Positions 31,490-39,591 of a DNA stretch of 64,000 bases are shown here, one piece after another. The DNA comes from an uncultured Pseudovibrio sp. Lineage in GTDB: Bacteria; Pseudomonadota; Alphaproteobacteria; Rhizobiales; Stappiaceae. The notes under the pieces are model-generated. The model was not told where the DNA came from. It worked only from the letters and a program-made list of their open reading frames with translations, and did not search any database. Every line of letters starts with the position of its first letter. Positions within the stretch are counted from its first letter, which is position 1. The translations under genes and the position numbers were made by a program. Location: NCBI GenBank assembly GCA_947502585.1, contig CANNAV010000006.1, positions 1 to 64,000 on the forward strand. The letters are read 5' to 3'.

Positions 31490-32473
31490 CTAAGAAGCAA
31501 AACGAAAACCTCCCTGAACATTACTCATTTGCTTTTCCTTTACCATCAGAAGTTGAGCGGCAATGGAAATAGCAATATCAGACGGTTTTTTGCTTTTAAT
31601 CTCAGTAATTCCGACCGGACAAACAAGCTGTTTGCTTTGCGCCTCCGATACTCCGGAGTCTTTGAACCGTTTTAATGTTCGCGCACGTTTTGTTGCACTG
31701 CCTATCAATCCAATAAACGCCAGATCTGTTCTACGAACAGCGGCATCTACTATAGCATGATCACGCTTATGATCATGGGTCATTACGATGACATAGTTTC
31801 CCGGCTCAAGGTTCTTTACGACGACTTGAGGCTCATTTAGATGAATGCAGCGGATATTGGAAGGTAAATATTTAGGAAAAATTTCACGCCGATCATCGAT
31901 CCAGCTGATCTGAAAGCCCAAGGGAGCCATTGCAAGCACCAAAGCCTTCCCCACATGGCCTGCACCGAACAGATACAGATGAGGTCTGTCCTCCCCGAAC
32001 CTCTCAGTCAATATGCCTTGATTTAAAACATTTTCAGCAGAATCTGCCCTGCACATTGAAGGAGGTAACACCTGTCTTTCAAGTGGCCCGGAACTGCAAG
32101 TATTTGCAGTCGTTGAAAAAATTCCCGCATTTTCTTGTGTGGAAAATTCTTGTGCACGACTGCGATAATTGAAATGAAATTGCTCAAATGCGATTTCAAC
32201 CCGACCGCCGCAGCATTGTCCAAGGTCAGGCCCAAGCACGTAGGAGCGTATTTGGAAGGCGGCTCCGCCTTCGCTCATCAATGAAACAGCTTCATGCAAT
32301 ACGTCGTACTCAAGGCGCCCCCCACCGATTGTTCCCATAAACGACATATCGGGACGTACGACCATGCGTGTACCGGCTTCACGGGGAGAGGAACCAGCGA
32401 CATCCACAATACTCACGAGCACACAGCGGCCGACAGCATCCAGAGCAGACAGGATTTCACCCCAAACCCGCAT
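31490..32473 (-). CDS. xdhC: Xanthine dehydrogenase accessory protein XdhC
   Basis: A 327-aa factor that inserts the sulfurated molybdenum cofactor into XdhB. The N-terminal half carries GSSPREAGTRMVVRP and the LGQCCGGRVEI motif with the conserved Cys pair that binds the cofactor. The C-terminal half is a Rossmann fold: LYLFGAGHVGKAL near residue 170, then VIVMTHDHKRDHAIVDAA and a GLIGSATKRARTLKRF stretch. It starts within the stop of xdhB (TGATG overlap), so synthesis is coupled to that subunit. Confidence 0.92.
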   Translation of the reverse strand: MRVWGEILSALDAVGRCVLVSIVDVAGSSPREAGTRMVVRPDMSFMGTIGGGRLEYDVLHEAVSLMSEGGAAFQIRSYVLGPDLGQCCGGRVEIAFEQFHFNYRSRAQEFSTQENAGIFSTTANTCSSGPLERQVLPPSMCRADSAENVLNQGILTERFGEDRPHLYLFGAGHVGKALVLAMAPLGFQISWIDDRREIFPKYLPSNIRCIHLNEPQVVVKNLEPGNYVIVMTHDHKRDHAIVDAAVRRTDLAFIGLIGSATKRARTLKRFKDSGVSEAQSKQLVCPVGITEIKSKKPSDIAISIAAQLLMVKEKQMSNVQGGFRFAS

Positions 32474-34818
32474 CAGTCCACCTCTCCGGTATTGATCGCT
32501 TTGACAGCTTTCAGGATCGCTTCAGGCGTTGCAGGTGCATCCAGCTTTGGCAAAACACCTTTGTTCAGGCTGGCAACCGCATCGTTGATCGCGCAAAAAA
32601 CGGAGATTGGCAGCATCAAAGGCGGTTCGCCAACAGCCTTGGAGCGATGAATCGTCTTTTCCGGGTTCCCATCACTTTCAAAGAGCGCCACATTAAAAAT
32701 CTCAGGCACATCCGTAGCTGTCGGAATCTTGTAAGTAGACGGCGCATGTGTCCGTAATCGTGCCCCTTCGTCAAACCACAGTTCCTCCGTGGTCAACCAG
32801 CCCATGCCCTGCACAAAACCACCTTCGATCTGACCAATATCCAGTGCCGGGTTGAGCGACTTACCAACATCATGAAGCACATCAACCCGTTCAACTTTCA
32901 TTTCACCAGTCAGCGTATCAATCACCACCTCAGAGCAAGAAGCGCCATAAGAAAAATACAGGAAAGGCCGCCCCTTCACACGCTCACGGTCCCAGATGAT
33001 CTTCGGTGTTTTGTAGAACCCGGAGGATGACAGGTGAATGCGATTCTGGTAAGCAAGTTGAGCCAGCTCTTTGATAGAGAGCTTCTGACTCCCACTAATC
33101 AGCATCTGGTCATCAACCAGCTCGATATCCTCTTCTGAAACCTCAAAATGCTGCGCGGCGAAAGTTTTCAGTCGCCCGACAATCTCACGACAGGCAATCG
33201 CAGCGGCCATGCCATTAAGGTCAGTACCGGATGAAGCTGCTGTCGCCGAAGTGTTAGCCACCTTGGAAGTGTTCGCTGCTGTAATCTTTACCTTGCTCAG
33301 GCTGACACCGATCTCAGTTGCTGCAATCTGCGCAACTTTTTGATAAAGGCCCTGCCCCATTTCTGTGCCGCCATGGTTCAGATGCACAGAGCCGTCCCGA
33401 TAAAGATGTACCAGCGCACCAGCCTGATTGAGATGTGTCAGCGTAAACGAGATACCGAACTTCACCGGCGTCAGCGCGATTCCTTTTTTCAAAACTGTAT
33501 TCCCGGCGTTAAACGCTTTAACAGCTTTGCGGCGCGCACGGTACTCGCAGGTTTGCTCCAGCTCGTCCACCAGCCCGGCCAGCACATCATATTGATCAAC
33601 CGACTGTCCATAGGGCGTGGTGTTCTTACCATCCCGATAGAAATTCACCTTACGCACATCAAGCGGATCCTGCCCCATCCTGATAGCGATCGCATCCATC
33701 AGTCGCTCTGCCGCAAACATCCCTTGCGGCCCCCCGAAACCACGAAAGGCTGTATTGGAAACCGTATTAGTTTTCAGTCTCCTGGAACGGATAAGAAGCT
33801 GTGGATAGAAATAGCTGTTATCCGCATGGAACATAGCGCGATCATTGATACCAAGCGATAAATCTACAGAGTGGCCGCATCGGGAGTTCAGGTCGATCTG
33901 AACCGCCTCAATCTTACCGGATGCATCATACCCAGCTGCCATATCAACAAGAAAGTCATGGCGCTTCCCGGTCAGTATCATATCGTCATCACGATCCAGT
34001 CGGCACTTGCACGGGCGTCCTGTCGTCTGGGCTGCTAAAGCCGCCAGTGCCGCCCATTGATTGGCCTGAGATTCCTTACCACCAAACGCACCGCCCATGC
34101 GGCGCACTTCAACGGTCACCTCTGCCACATCAACACCAAGCACTTTAGCAACGGTATGCTGAACCTCGGTCGGATGCTGAGTTGAGGAATGCACAAGCAT
34201 ATCGCCATCTTCCCCGGGAACAGCAAATGCCATCTGCCCTTCAAGATAGAAGTGCTCCTGCCCGCCAAGCGAAAAACTACATTTCACAGTGTCTGCAGAG
34301 CGTTTCAAAGTGTCTTCAGGTGTCCCACGGCGAAACTCATAGTCCGGCAACACAGTCTGCTTAGCTTTAAGAGCATCAGCAACGCTTACCAACGGCTTTT
34401 CACTCTCAACCTCAATCCGTGCCAGTTTCACGGCCTTGCGCGCCAGCAGCCGACTCTCAGCCACCACAAGGAACACCAGCTGTCCATGAAACGTGATGCG
34501 TTCCGAAACGAGCACCGGGTCATCTCCCATGGCGGGAGAGCAGTCATTCACACCGGGAATATCCTTAGCTTCCAGCACAGCAACAACACCGGGGGCTGCC
34601 CTGACAGCGCTCAGATCAACTGTCGTCAGACGGCCACACGCTTCATGCGGCGCATACCCCGGCGCGACATGAAGCGTACCGTACGGCTCAATCATGTCAT
34701 CTATGTATATTGCTGTTCCAGATACATGCTTTTTAGCACTGTCATGCTTACAGGATTTTCCCACGACCTGAGAGGCCGAGCTGTGGCCCTTTGTATTTTC
34801 AAGAGGATCAGTTGACAC
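32473..34818 (-). CDS. xdhB: Xanthine dehydrogenase, molybdopterin-binding subunit
   Basis: A 781-aa large subunit that binds the molybdenum cofactor and oxidises hypoxanthine and xanthine to urate. Motifs: AKKHVSGTAIYIDDM near the start, GGQEHFYLEGQ with the cofactor-contacting Gln (near residue 195), EVRRMGGAFGGKE, FRGFGGPQGMFAAE carrying the substrate-binding Arg, and EMGQGLYQKVAQI. GKSLNPALDIGQIEGGFVQGMG near the end carries the catalytic Glu region. The length equals that of known XdhB. GTG at 34818 is chosen: it overlaps xdhA by 11 bases and has GAGGAG upstream. Confidence 0.93.
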   Translation of the reverse strand: MSTDPLENTKGHSSASQVVGKSCKHDSAKKHVSGTAIYIDDMIEPYGTLHVAPGYAPHEACGRLTTVDLSAVRAAPGVVAVLEAKDIPGVNDCSPAMGDDPVLVSERITFHGQLVFLVVAESRLLARKAVKLARIEVESEKPLVSVADALKAKQTVLPDYEFRRGTPEDTLKRSADTVKCSFSLGGQEHFYLEGQMAFAVPGEDGDMLVHSSTQHPTEVQHTVAKVLGVDVAEVTVEVRRMGGAFGGKESQANQWAALAALAAQTTGRPCKCRLDRDDDMILTGKRHDFLVDMAAGYDASGKIEAVQIDLNSRCGHSVDLSLGINDRAMFHADNSYFYPQLLIRSRRLKTNTVSNTAFRGFGGPQGMFAAERLMDAIAIRMGQDPLDVRKVNFYRDGKNTTPYGQSVDQYDVLAGLVDELEQTCEYRARRKAVKAFNAGNTVLKKGIALTPVKFGISFTLTHLNQAGALVHLYRDGSVHLNHGGTEMGQGLYQKVAQIAATEIGVSLSKVKITAANTSKVANTSATAASSGTDLNGMAAAIACREIVGRLKTFAAQHFEVSEEDIELVDDQMLISGSQKLSIKELAQLAYQNRIHLSSSGFYKTPKIIWDRERVKGRPFLYFSYGASCSEVVIDTLTGEMKVERVDVLHDVGKSLNPALDIGQIEGGFVQGMGWLTTEELWFDEGARLRTHAPSTYKIPTATDVPEIFNVALFESDGNPEKTIHRSKAVGEPPLMLPISVFCAINDAVASLNKGVLPKLDAPATPEAILKAVKAINTGEVD

Positions 34819-36295
34819 GTGCGCGCTCCTCAACCAGTTCACGCTGGCCGTGAACACGCGTTTCCTGTGACGACGCCGCGGAGATTTCCAGCAAGGCTTT
34901 CTCCAGAAGTCCTCGCACAATATCACATCGATAGGTACTTGAAGCCCGCATGTCAGTCAGAGGAACGAAGTCACTCTCAATGGCACTCAACGCATCCAGC
35001 CAGCTGGCTGGATCTTTCAGCAACGCACCAACTAAGGCTGTCTCAGCACCGGTTGCACGTTTTGGAATGCTCGCGACACCACCGAATGCCATGCGCGCAC
35101 GTTCCACCACACCGTCTTTCACCACCAGACAAAACGCAGCCATCACGGCAGAGATGTCCTGGTCAAAGCGCTTGGTGATCTTGTAAGCCCGGAACTGCTC
35201 GTTCTTGCATAAACGTGGCACACTGATCGATGTCAGCACTTCATTTGCAGCAATATCCTGCTTGCCATAATCGATGAAGAAGCTCTCCAGCGGCAACGTA
35301 CGCCGGCCGCGATTACTCTGCAGCTCAATCTCCGCCCCCAGTGCAATCAGCATTGGCGGCATATCCCCGATTGGCGATCCGTTCGCGATATTTCCACCAA
35401 CTGTACCTGATGCCCGAACCTGTTTTGAACCGATCCGGCTGACAACCACATCCAGATCAGGATCGATGGTTTTAAGGAATTTCCTGGCAACAGCATAAGG
35501 CGCTCCCGCACCAAGCCGGACGCCCTGCTCATCCTCATAACAAGTGCTCAGCCCGTTCACCCGGCCCAGATAAATCACCTTCGGCAAGTCACGCAGATGT
35601 TTGGTGACCCACAGCCCAACATCTGTAGAACCCGAAACCAGCGTCGCGTCCGGATGCTCTCCATAGATCTCCAGCAAACGCTGAAAACTGCTGGGGGCAA
35701 AGAAGAACCGTTCATCATCGCCCACATGAACATCCTGCACATCCTGAAGAGTTGCAAGTTTGCTCCCGGTTTCACTCGCCCGATCTGCAAATGCATCATT
35801 CAACCCGTTGCAGCACGCGTCCAGAGCAGCATCGACGATGGGCCTGTAACCTGTACACCTGCATAAGTTCCCGGCAATCCATGCATTCACATCCTGGCGG
35901 GTCAGATCTGATTTTTTGGCATGGTAAAGCGTGAAGAGGTTCATCACAAATCCGGGCGTACAAAAGCCGCACTGCGAACCGTGCGAGTCAACAAGTGCCT
36001 GTTGAACCGGGTGTAATCCGTCAGGTCCATCCAGATCTTCAACCGTTACAAGCTCACAGCCATCAATCTGGCCGAGCATTAAGATACAGCTGTTAACGGG
36101 CTCATAAACGAGCTGACCATCGCGCAAGCGCCCCAGCGCAATGGTGCAGGCACCGCAATCCCCTTCGCAACACCCTTCTTTGGTGCCCGTTGAGCGTTCA
36201 CTCAGGCGCAGATAGTCAAGCAAAGTCGTCGCCGGTTCAAAACTATCCAACTCAACGGTCTGGCCTTTACGAAGGAAGCGGATTGCTGTGCGCAT
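34808..36295 (-). CDS. xdhA: Xanthine dehydrogenase, small subunit with Fe-S and FAD domains
   Basis: A 495-aa subunit that passes electrons from the molybdenum site to NAD+. The first [2Fe-2S] site is KEGCCEGDCGACT (near residues 38-50), the second is CGFCTPGF followed by CRCTGYRPI (near 105-145). The FAD domain follows, with LVSGSTDVGLWV and SGTVGGNIANGSPIGD (around residues 200-300). ATG at 36295 is chosen because an upstream extension would run into the hiuH stop, four bases away. The order hiuH-xdhA-xdhB-xdhC is a compact purine operon. Confidence 0.93.
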   Translation of the reverse strand: MRTAIRFLRKGQTVELDSFEPATTLLDYLRLSERSTGTKEGCCEGDCGACTIALGRLRDGQLVYEPVNSCILMLGQIDGCELVTVEDLDGPDGLHPVQQALVDSHGSQCGFCTPGFVMNLFTLYHAKKSDLTRQDVNAWIAGNLCRCTGYRPIVDAALDACCNGLNDAFADRASETGSKLATLQDVQDVHVGDDERFFFAPSSFQRLLEIYGEHPDATLVSGSTDVGLWVTKHLRDLPKVIYLGRVNGLSTCYEDEQGVRLGAGAPYAVARKFLKTIDPDLDVVVSRIGSKQVRASGTVGGNIANGSPIGDMPPMLIALGAEIELQSNRGRRTLPLESFFIDYGKQDIAANEVLTSISVPRLCKNEQFRAYKITKRFDQDISAVMAAFCLVVKDGVVERARMAFGGVASIPKRATGAETALVGALLKDPASWLDALSAIESDFVPLTDMRASSTYRCDIVRGLLEKALLEISAASSQETRVHGQRELVEERARVN

Positions 36296-36299
36296 CAAC

Positions 36300-36653
36300 T
36301 CAGCTCCCCCTGTAGGTGGTGTAACCAAAGGGAGAAAGAAGCAACGGCACATGGTAATGGCTGCTCACGTCCGCAACCCCAAATCGGATCGGAACCACAT
36401 CAAGAAACGCAGGCTTCGGCAGGTCAAAGCCTTGGCCCCGCAAATAGTTACCGGCATGAAACTGCAATTCATAGATGCCTGCAGTCAAGCTCTCACCTTC
36501 CAGCAACGGCCTGTCCACACGCCCGTCAGTATTTGTCAAAAAGACACCAATTCCGGAGAAACTGCCCCCATCAACACGAACCAGCTCAATCCGCAGCCCC
36601 GCTGCAGGTTTCCCCTGAGCACTGTCCAACACGTGGGTGGTCAATCGCCCCAT
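36300..36653 (-). CDS. uraH: 5-hydroxyisourate hydrolase
   Basis: A 117-aa transthyretin-like hydrolase that opens the ring of 5-hydroxyisourate, between PuuD and UraD in the pathway. The start MGRLTTHVLDSAQGKPA matches the family N-terminus with the active-site His. HYHVPLLLSPFGYTTYRGS closes the protein with the second His and the diagnostic YRGS C-terminus. The start at 36653 fits the family length of 110-120 aa. It is the first gene of the hiuH-xdhABC unit, with a 127-base region upstream that must contain the promoter. Confidence 0.93.
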   Translation of the reverse strand: MGRLTTHVLDSAQGKPAAGLRIELVRVDGGSFSGIGVFLTNTDGRVDRPLLEGESLTAGIYELQFHAGNYLRGQGFDLPKPAFLDVVPIRFGVADVSSHYHVPLLLSPFGYTTYRGS

Positions 36654-36780
36654 ATTGCCTCGTTTTTCAAATGATAACTGAAACAGATGCCAGATTCTAA
36701 GTGAAACTACAGAGTGCACGACTATTTATGATAACAAAAGAACAAAAAAGTGTCATACATGATGCCATTTAGGCATCAAT
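36654..36780 (-). promoter_or_regulatory. Promoter region of uraH-xdhABC with a hairpin behind the LysR gene
   Basis: The gap between the LysR gene and uraH. GATGCC (36761-36766) pairs with GGCATC (36772-36777) right behind the LysR stop and may end that message. The rest is AT-rich and must drive uraH. LysR-type regulators usually act on a site near such a start, but no convincing T-N11-A box could be fixed. Confidence 0.45.
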
Positions 36781-37713
36781 TTAAAATGCAATTTTCTCCA
36801 ATATTGCCTCCGCTTGCTCAAGAAAAATCGCTGGAGCCAGCGCAAGCCTGCGCAAAGACGAGGTGATGACGCAAAAATGGCCATGCGTCAGCTGTTCATC
36901 AACAAGCGGCTTGAAGAGCAGCCGCCTGTTCGCCAGCTCCTCCTCCAGACCAATCACAGTCTGAAACGCGACCATTTCGCCAGAGCGCACCAGATGTTTC
37001 ATAAAGCGCAGAGAATTCGCCTCCACACTGCTGTGCGCACCATTGGAACTGTGGGAGAGAGCGACGTCCAGCCGCGCACGAATTGAGATCCCTCGCGCAG
37101 GCATGGCGACCGGATACTCAAAGCATTGCGCCAGACGAAGTTGCGTTTCACTTGCCAACGGATGCGTCGGAGCCATGATCGCCCCAATTTCCAAAGCCTT
37201 CCTGTAGATGATGTTCAGTGTATTTGTGTCCGGTGGCTCAAACGTGAAGCCCACATCCACTTCAGCCTTCTCAACGGCTTGCGCAACCCGCTCAGCTCCC
37301 ATCACCTGAACATCCACATGAATGCCGCTGTAGTCCTCGTGAAACTGCTTAATCACCTCAGGCAACAACGCCTCAGTCACACTTTCAACCGTTGCAATGG
37401 AAACTACACCACGACGAAGACCTTTAAGCGCATCCAGCTCTGCACCGGTTGCCTCCAGATCAGACAGCGTCCGCCGCGTGTGCGCCAGCAAAATTTCACC
37501 TGCGGAAGACAGGCGGATCGTACGCCCCACGCGCTCAAACAACTCCATTCCCAGTTGCTTTTCCAGCATGAGAATTTGCCGGTTCACCGCAGAGGACGCC
37601 ACATTGAGCTTGCGCGCTGCCGCTCGAATGGAATTTTCTTCCGCAGCTGTTACGAAATAACGAAGCGCCGGGCCGTAAAGATACCGCGACCGATCCATCA
37701 ATCCCTCAAACAT
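36781..37713 (-). CDS. LysR-type transcriptional regulator
   Basis: A 310-aa regulator. The N-terminal winged helix (ALRYFVTAAEENSIRAAARKLNVASSAVNRQILMLEKQLGMELFERVGRTIRLSSAG) is a clear LysR DNA-binding domain, and the rest is the ligand-sensing domain of periplasmic-binding fold. It is transcribed in the same direction as uraH-xdhABC and lies between this unit and a quinone oxidoreductase gene. Control of purine degradation is therefore likely but inferred. Its start is only 2 bases from the stop of the oxidoreductase gene, so they may be cotranscribed. Confidence 0.88.
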   Translation of the reverse strand: MFEGLMDRSRYLYGPALRYFVTAAEENSIRAAARKLNVASSAVNRQILMLEKQLGMELFERVGRTIRLSSAGEILLAHTRRTLSDLEATGAELDALKGLRRGVVSIATVESVTEALLPEVIKQFHEDYSGIHVDVQVMGAERVAQAVEKAEVDVGFTFEPPDTNTLNIIYRKALEIGAIMAPTHPLASETQLRLAQCFEYPVAMPARGISIRARLDVALSHSSNGAHSSVEANSLRFMKHLVRSGEMVAFQTVIGLEEELANRRLLFKPLVDEQLTHGHFCVITSSLRRLALAPAIFLEQAEAILEKIAF

Positions 37714-37715
37714 GT

Positions 37716-38693
37716 TTAAGGGACAATCACTGTTGTACCGGTGGTTTTGCGCCCTTCCAGATCAGAATGCGCCTGCGCGATATCCTTCAGACTGTAGCGC
37801 TGGTTGATCTGAATATTTATGGTCCCGTCAGCCACAGCAGCAAACAGATCCCCCGCAGTCTCTTCCAGCTCCCGGCGCTCCGCAATGTAATTAAACAGCG
37901 ACGGGCGTGTCGCAAATAACGAGCCTTTCTGTGACAGGAGGGCCATGTTGAATTCAGGCAGTGGCCCGGATGACTGACCAAAGGAACACCAGAGCCCACG
38001 AGGGCGCAGACAATCCAGCGATGCAGGGAATGTATCCTTACCGACACTGTCATAAACCACATCACACCCACGCCCATCGGTGATCTGACGCACCCGCGAT
38101 ACCCAGTCCTCAGCCTTGTAATTGATCACATATTCATAACCATTGGCCTGAGCCAGCCGCGCTTTTTCTTCCGAGCTGACAGTCCCGATCACCCTCGCGC
38201 CAAGAGCAGACGCCCATTGACCGACGATAAGCCCCACGCCGCCAGCAGCAGCGTGGTAAAGCAAAGTCGTATTCGCGTTGACATTGAAGGTCTCACGCAG
38301 CAGGTAGCGCGCTGTCATTCCTTTCAACATCAGCGCAGCCGCTTGCTCATCACTCACGCCTTCAGGGATTTTTATAAGCACGCTGGCAGGGATATTACGT
38401 TCTTCACTATAAGCCCCCAGCGGCCCTGCATAGGCCACACGGTCCCCGGGAGCGAGCCCGGTTACGTCTTGTCCAAGGGCAACAACAATTCCAGCCCCTT
38501 CATTACCAGGGATAAACGGGATACCATCTGGTGCCGGATAAAGACCAGAGCGAAAATAGGTATCAAGAAAGTTGAGTCCGATCGCAGTGTGCCTAATTCG
38601 GACCTCCCCATTCCCCGGGTCAGGCAGATCCACATCCATGTGTGTCAGAACGGATGGATCACCAGTTTTCTCAACGCGAACAGCAAAGACCAT
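37716..38693 (-). CDS. qor: NADPH:quinone oxidoreductase, MDR family
   Basis: A 325-aa medium-chain reductase of the zinc-free quinone reductase type. It has the GroES-like start with GLNFLDTYFRSGLYP and FIPGNEGAGIVVALGQ, then the NADPH-binding AAAGGVGLIVGQWASALGARVIG stretch near residue 150, and a late GQSSGPLPEFNM loop. Zinc-binding cysteines are absent. It reduces quinones one electron at a time in related enzymes. Whether it serves purine oxidation is unknown; its place upstream of the LysR gene with a 2-base gap suggests a shared transcript. Confidence 0.85.
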   Translation of the reverse strand: MVFAVRVEKTGDPSVLTHMDVDLPDPGNGEVRIRHTAIGLNFLDTYFRSGLYPAPDGIPFIPGNEGAGIVVALGQDVTGLAPGDRVAYAGPLGAYSEERNIPASVLIKIPEGVSDEQAAALMLKGMTARYLLRETFNVNANTTLLYHAAAGGVGLIVGQWASALGARVIGTVSSEEKARLAQANGYEYVINYKAEDWVSRVRQITDGRGCDVVYDSVGKDTFPASLDCLRPRGLWCSFGQSSGPLPEFNMALLSQKGSLFATRPSLFNYIAERRELEETAGDLFAAVADGTINIQINQRYSLKDIAQAHSDLEGRKTTGTTVIVP

Positions 38694-38771
38694 ATGGATT
38701 TTCCCTTATAAAAGCTGAGAGGGAGTTTGGACAGATTTCCGCAAAGTTGCAAGCTTCTTCAGGGGAACCCG

Positions 38772-38789
38772 CAGGGCAGTCGATTGAAT
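38772..38789 (+). repeat. Solo copy of the ISAs1 terminal repeat
   Basis: CAGGGCAGTCGATTGAAT differs at one position from the left terminal repeat of the decayed element at 21913, and the match continues into the flanking AAA-AG. No right-hand partner or transposase remnant of that family is visible nearby, so it is probably a leftover of an excised or eroded copy. Confidence 0.6.
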
Positions 38790-38918
38790 AAACAGGGTTC
38801 TCCCTTCATTCCGCAGGAGGGTTTTCAGGTGTATTTTTCATAGCCCTGCAAGTCCGGGAACAACCGCTGGAATATGGTCTGTGCTGAACAGGCCATAGCA
38901 TCCGCGTTTCATAACCCT

Positions 38919-39300
38919 TCAGTTACGGCAGGAACAATGGGGCTGCTTTCCTGAAATTTTGCGCTCAGATCTGCCTGCCGCCTCAAACAGCCTGAACAAG
39001 CCTGGTTCCCACCTTTTCATTCTGGCAATATCTTCGACGGTGCTATGGATAAGGTTTCGCATCAGGCAGGCTTCCGGAGCTTTTGTTACACTGGCATTGC
39101 GCTCACACCAGTCGTATTGCTGTGTTGCTGCTGGATGGTCATCGCAGTGCTCGCAAAAACAGCGGACCGGTGTAATGCGCAGATACACATTTCCGGCGAA
39201 ATTCGAACGGTGCCTGATCGTGCGTACCGGGGCTGTTCCATTGCGTTTTGTCGCGGGTTTTTTGCTGTTCCGGCAGGTGCTGTGGTCGTTCTTACTGCCT
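38919..39300 (-). pseudogene. Protein-like relic with CxxC motif, possibly transposase-derived
   Basis: The minus strand reads, in one open frame, TIRHRSNFAGNVYLRITPVRCFCEHCDDHPAAT followed by CERNASVTKAPEACLMRNLIHSTVEDIARMKRW. It lacks a convincing start and ribosome binding site. The CxxC motif after a short beta-like run, followed by a helix-turn-helix-like segment, recalls the N-terminal zinc-binding part of several transposase families, but I cannot name one. It ends in a changed C-terminal sequence near 38919. Confidence 0.35.
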
Positions 39301-39448
39301 ATCTGGAAAATTATATTCCCTTCATTATCGATGGTTTGTGAAATCTATTTTTCCTTAGAATACAGCGGTTAAGCCTCCTAATCAATGGCGGGAGAACCTT
39401 GCTGAACACCATTGCCAGACACCCCGTGCAAATCCATAAACAAAATAT

Positions 39449-39504
39449 AGGAATATATTCCAGATTTGTGAACTGAACGATTCTGCAGGGGTAGGAATAT
39501 ATTC
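39449..39504. repeat. Pair of AGGAATATATTC repeats
   Basis: AGGAATATATTC occurs at 39449-39460 and 39493-39504, 44 bases apart (about four helical turns). The first copy is extended to the perfect palindrome GGAATATATTCC. They lie just beyond the stop of the NfrA-like gene. The function is unknown. Confidence 0.45.
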
Positions 39505-39591
39505 TTTTGCGCCGGGATCGTTCCCTAGGCAGGCTTTGAAGAGTATCGTGACTGTGATGAGAGGGAGGCAGAGCACCCTGGGATGATGAGT

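Larger units (their letters stand above)
38694..39591. other. Region of relics without an intact gene
   Basis: About 900 bases with no convincing intact gene. Inside lie a copy of the ISAs1-type terminal repeat (38772-38789), a protein-like minus-strand relic with Cys pairs (38919 to about 39300), and two AGGAATATATTC repeats (39449 and 39493). It separates the purine region from the NfrA-like gene and appears to be an old insertion site. Confidence 0.5.
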
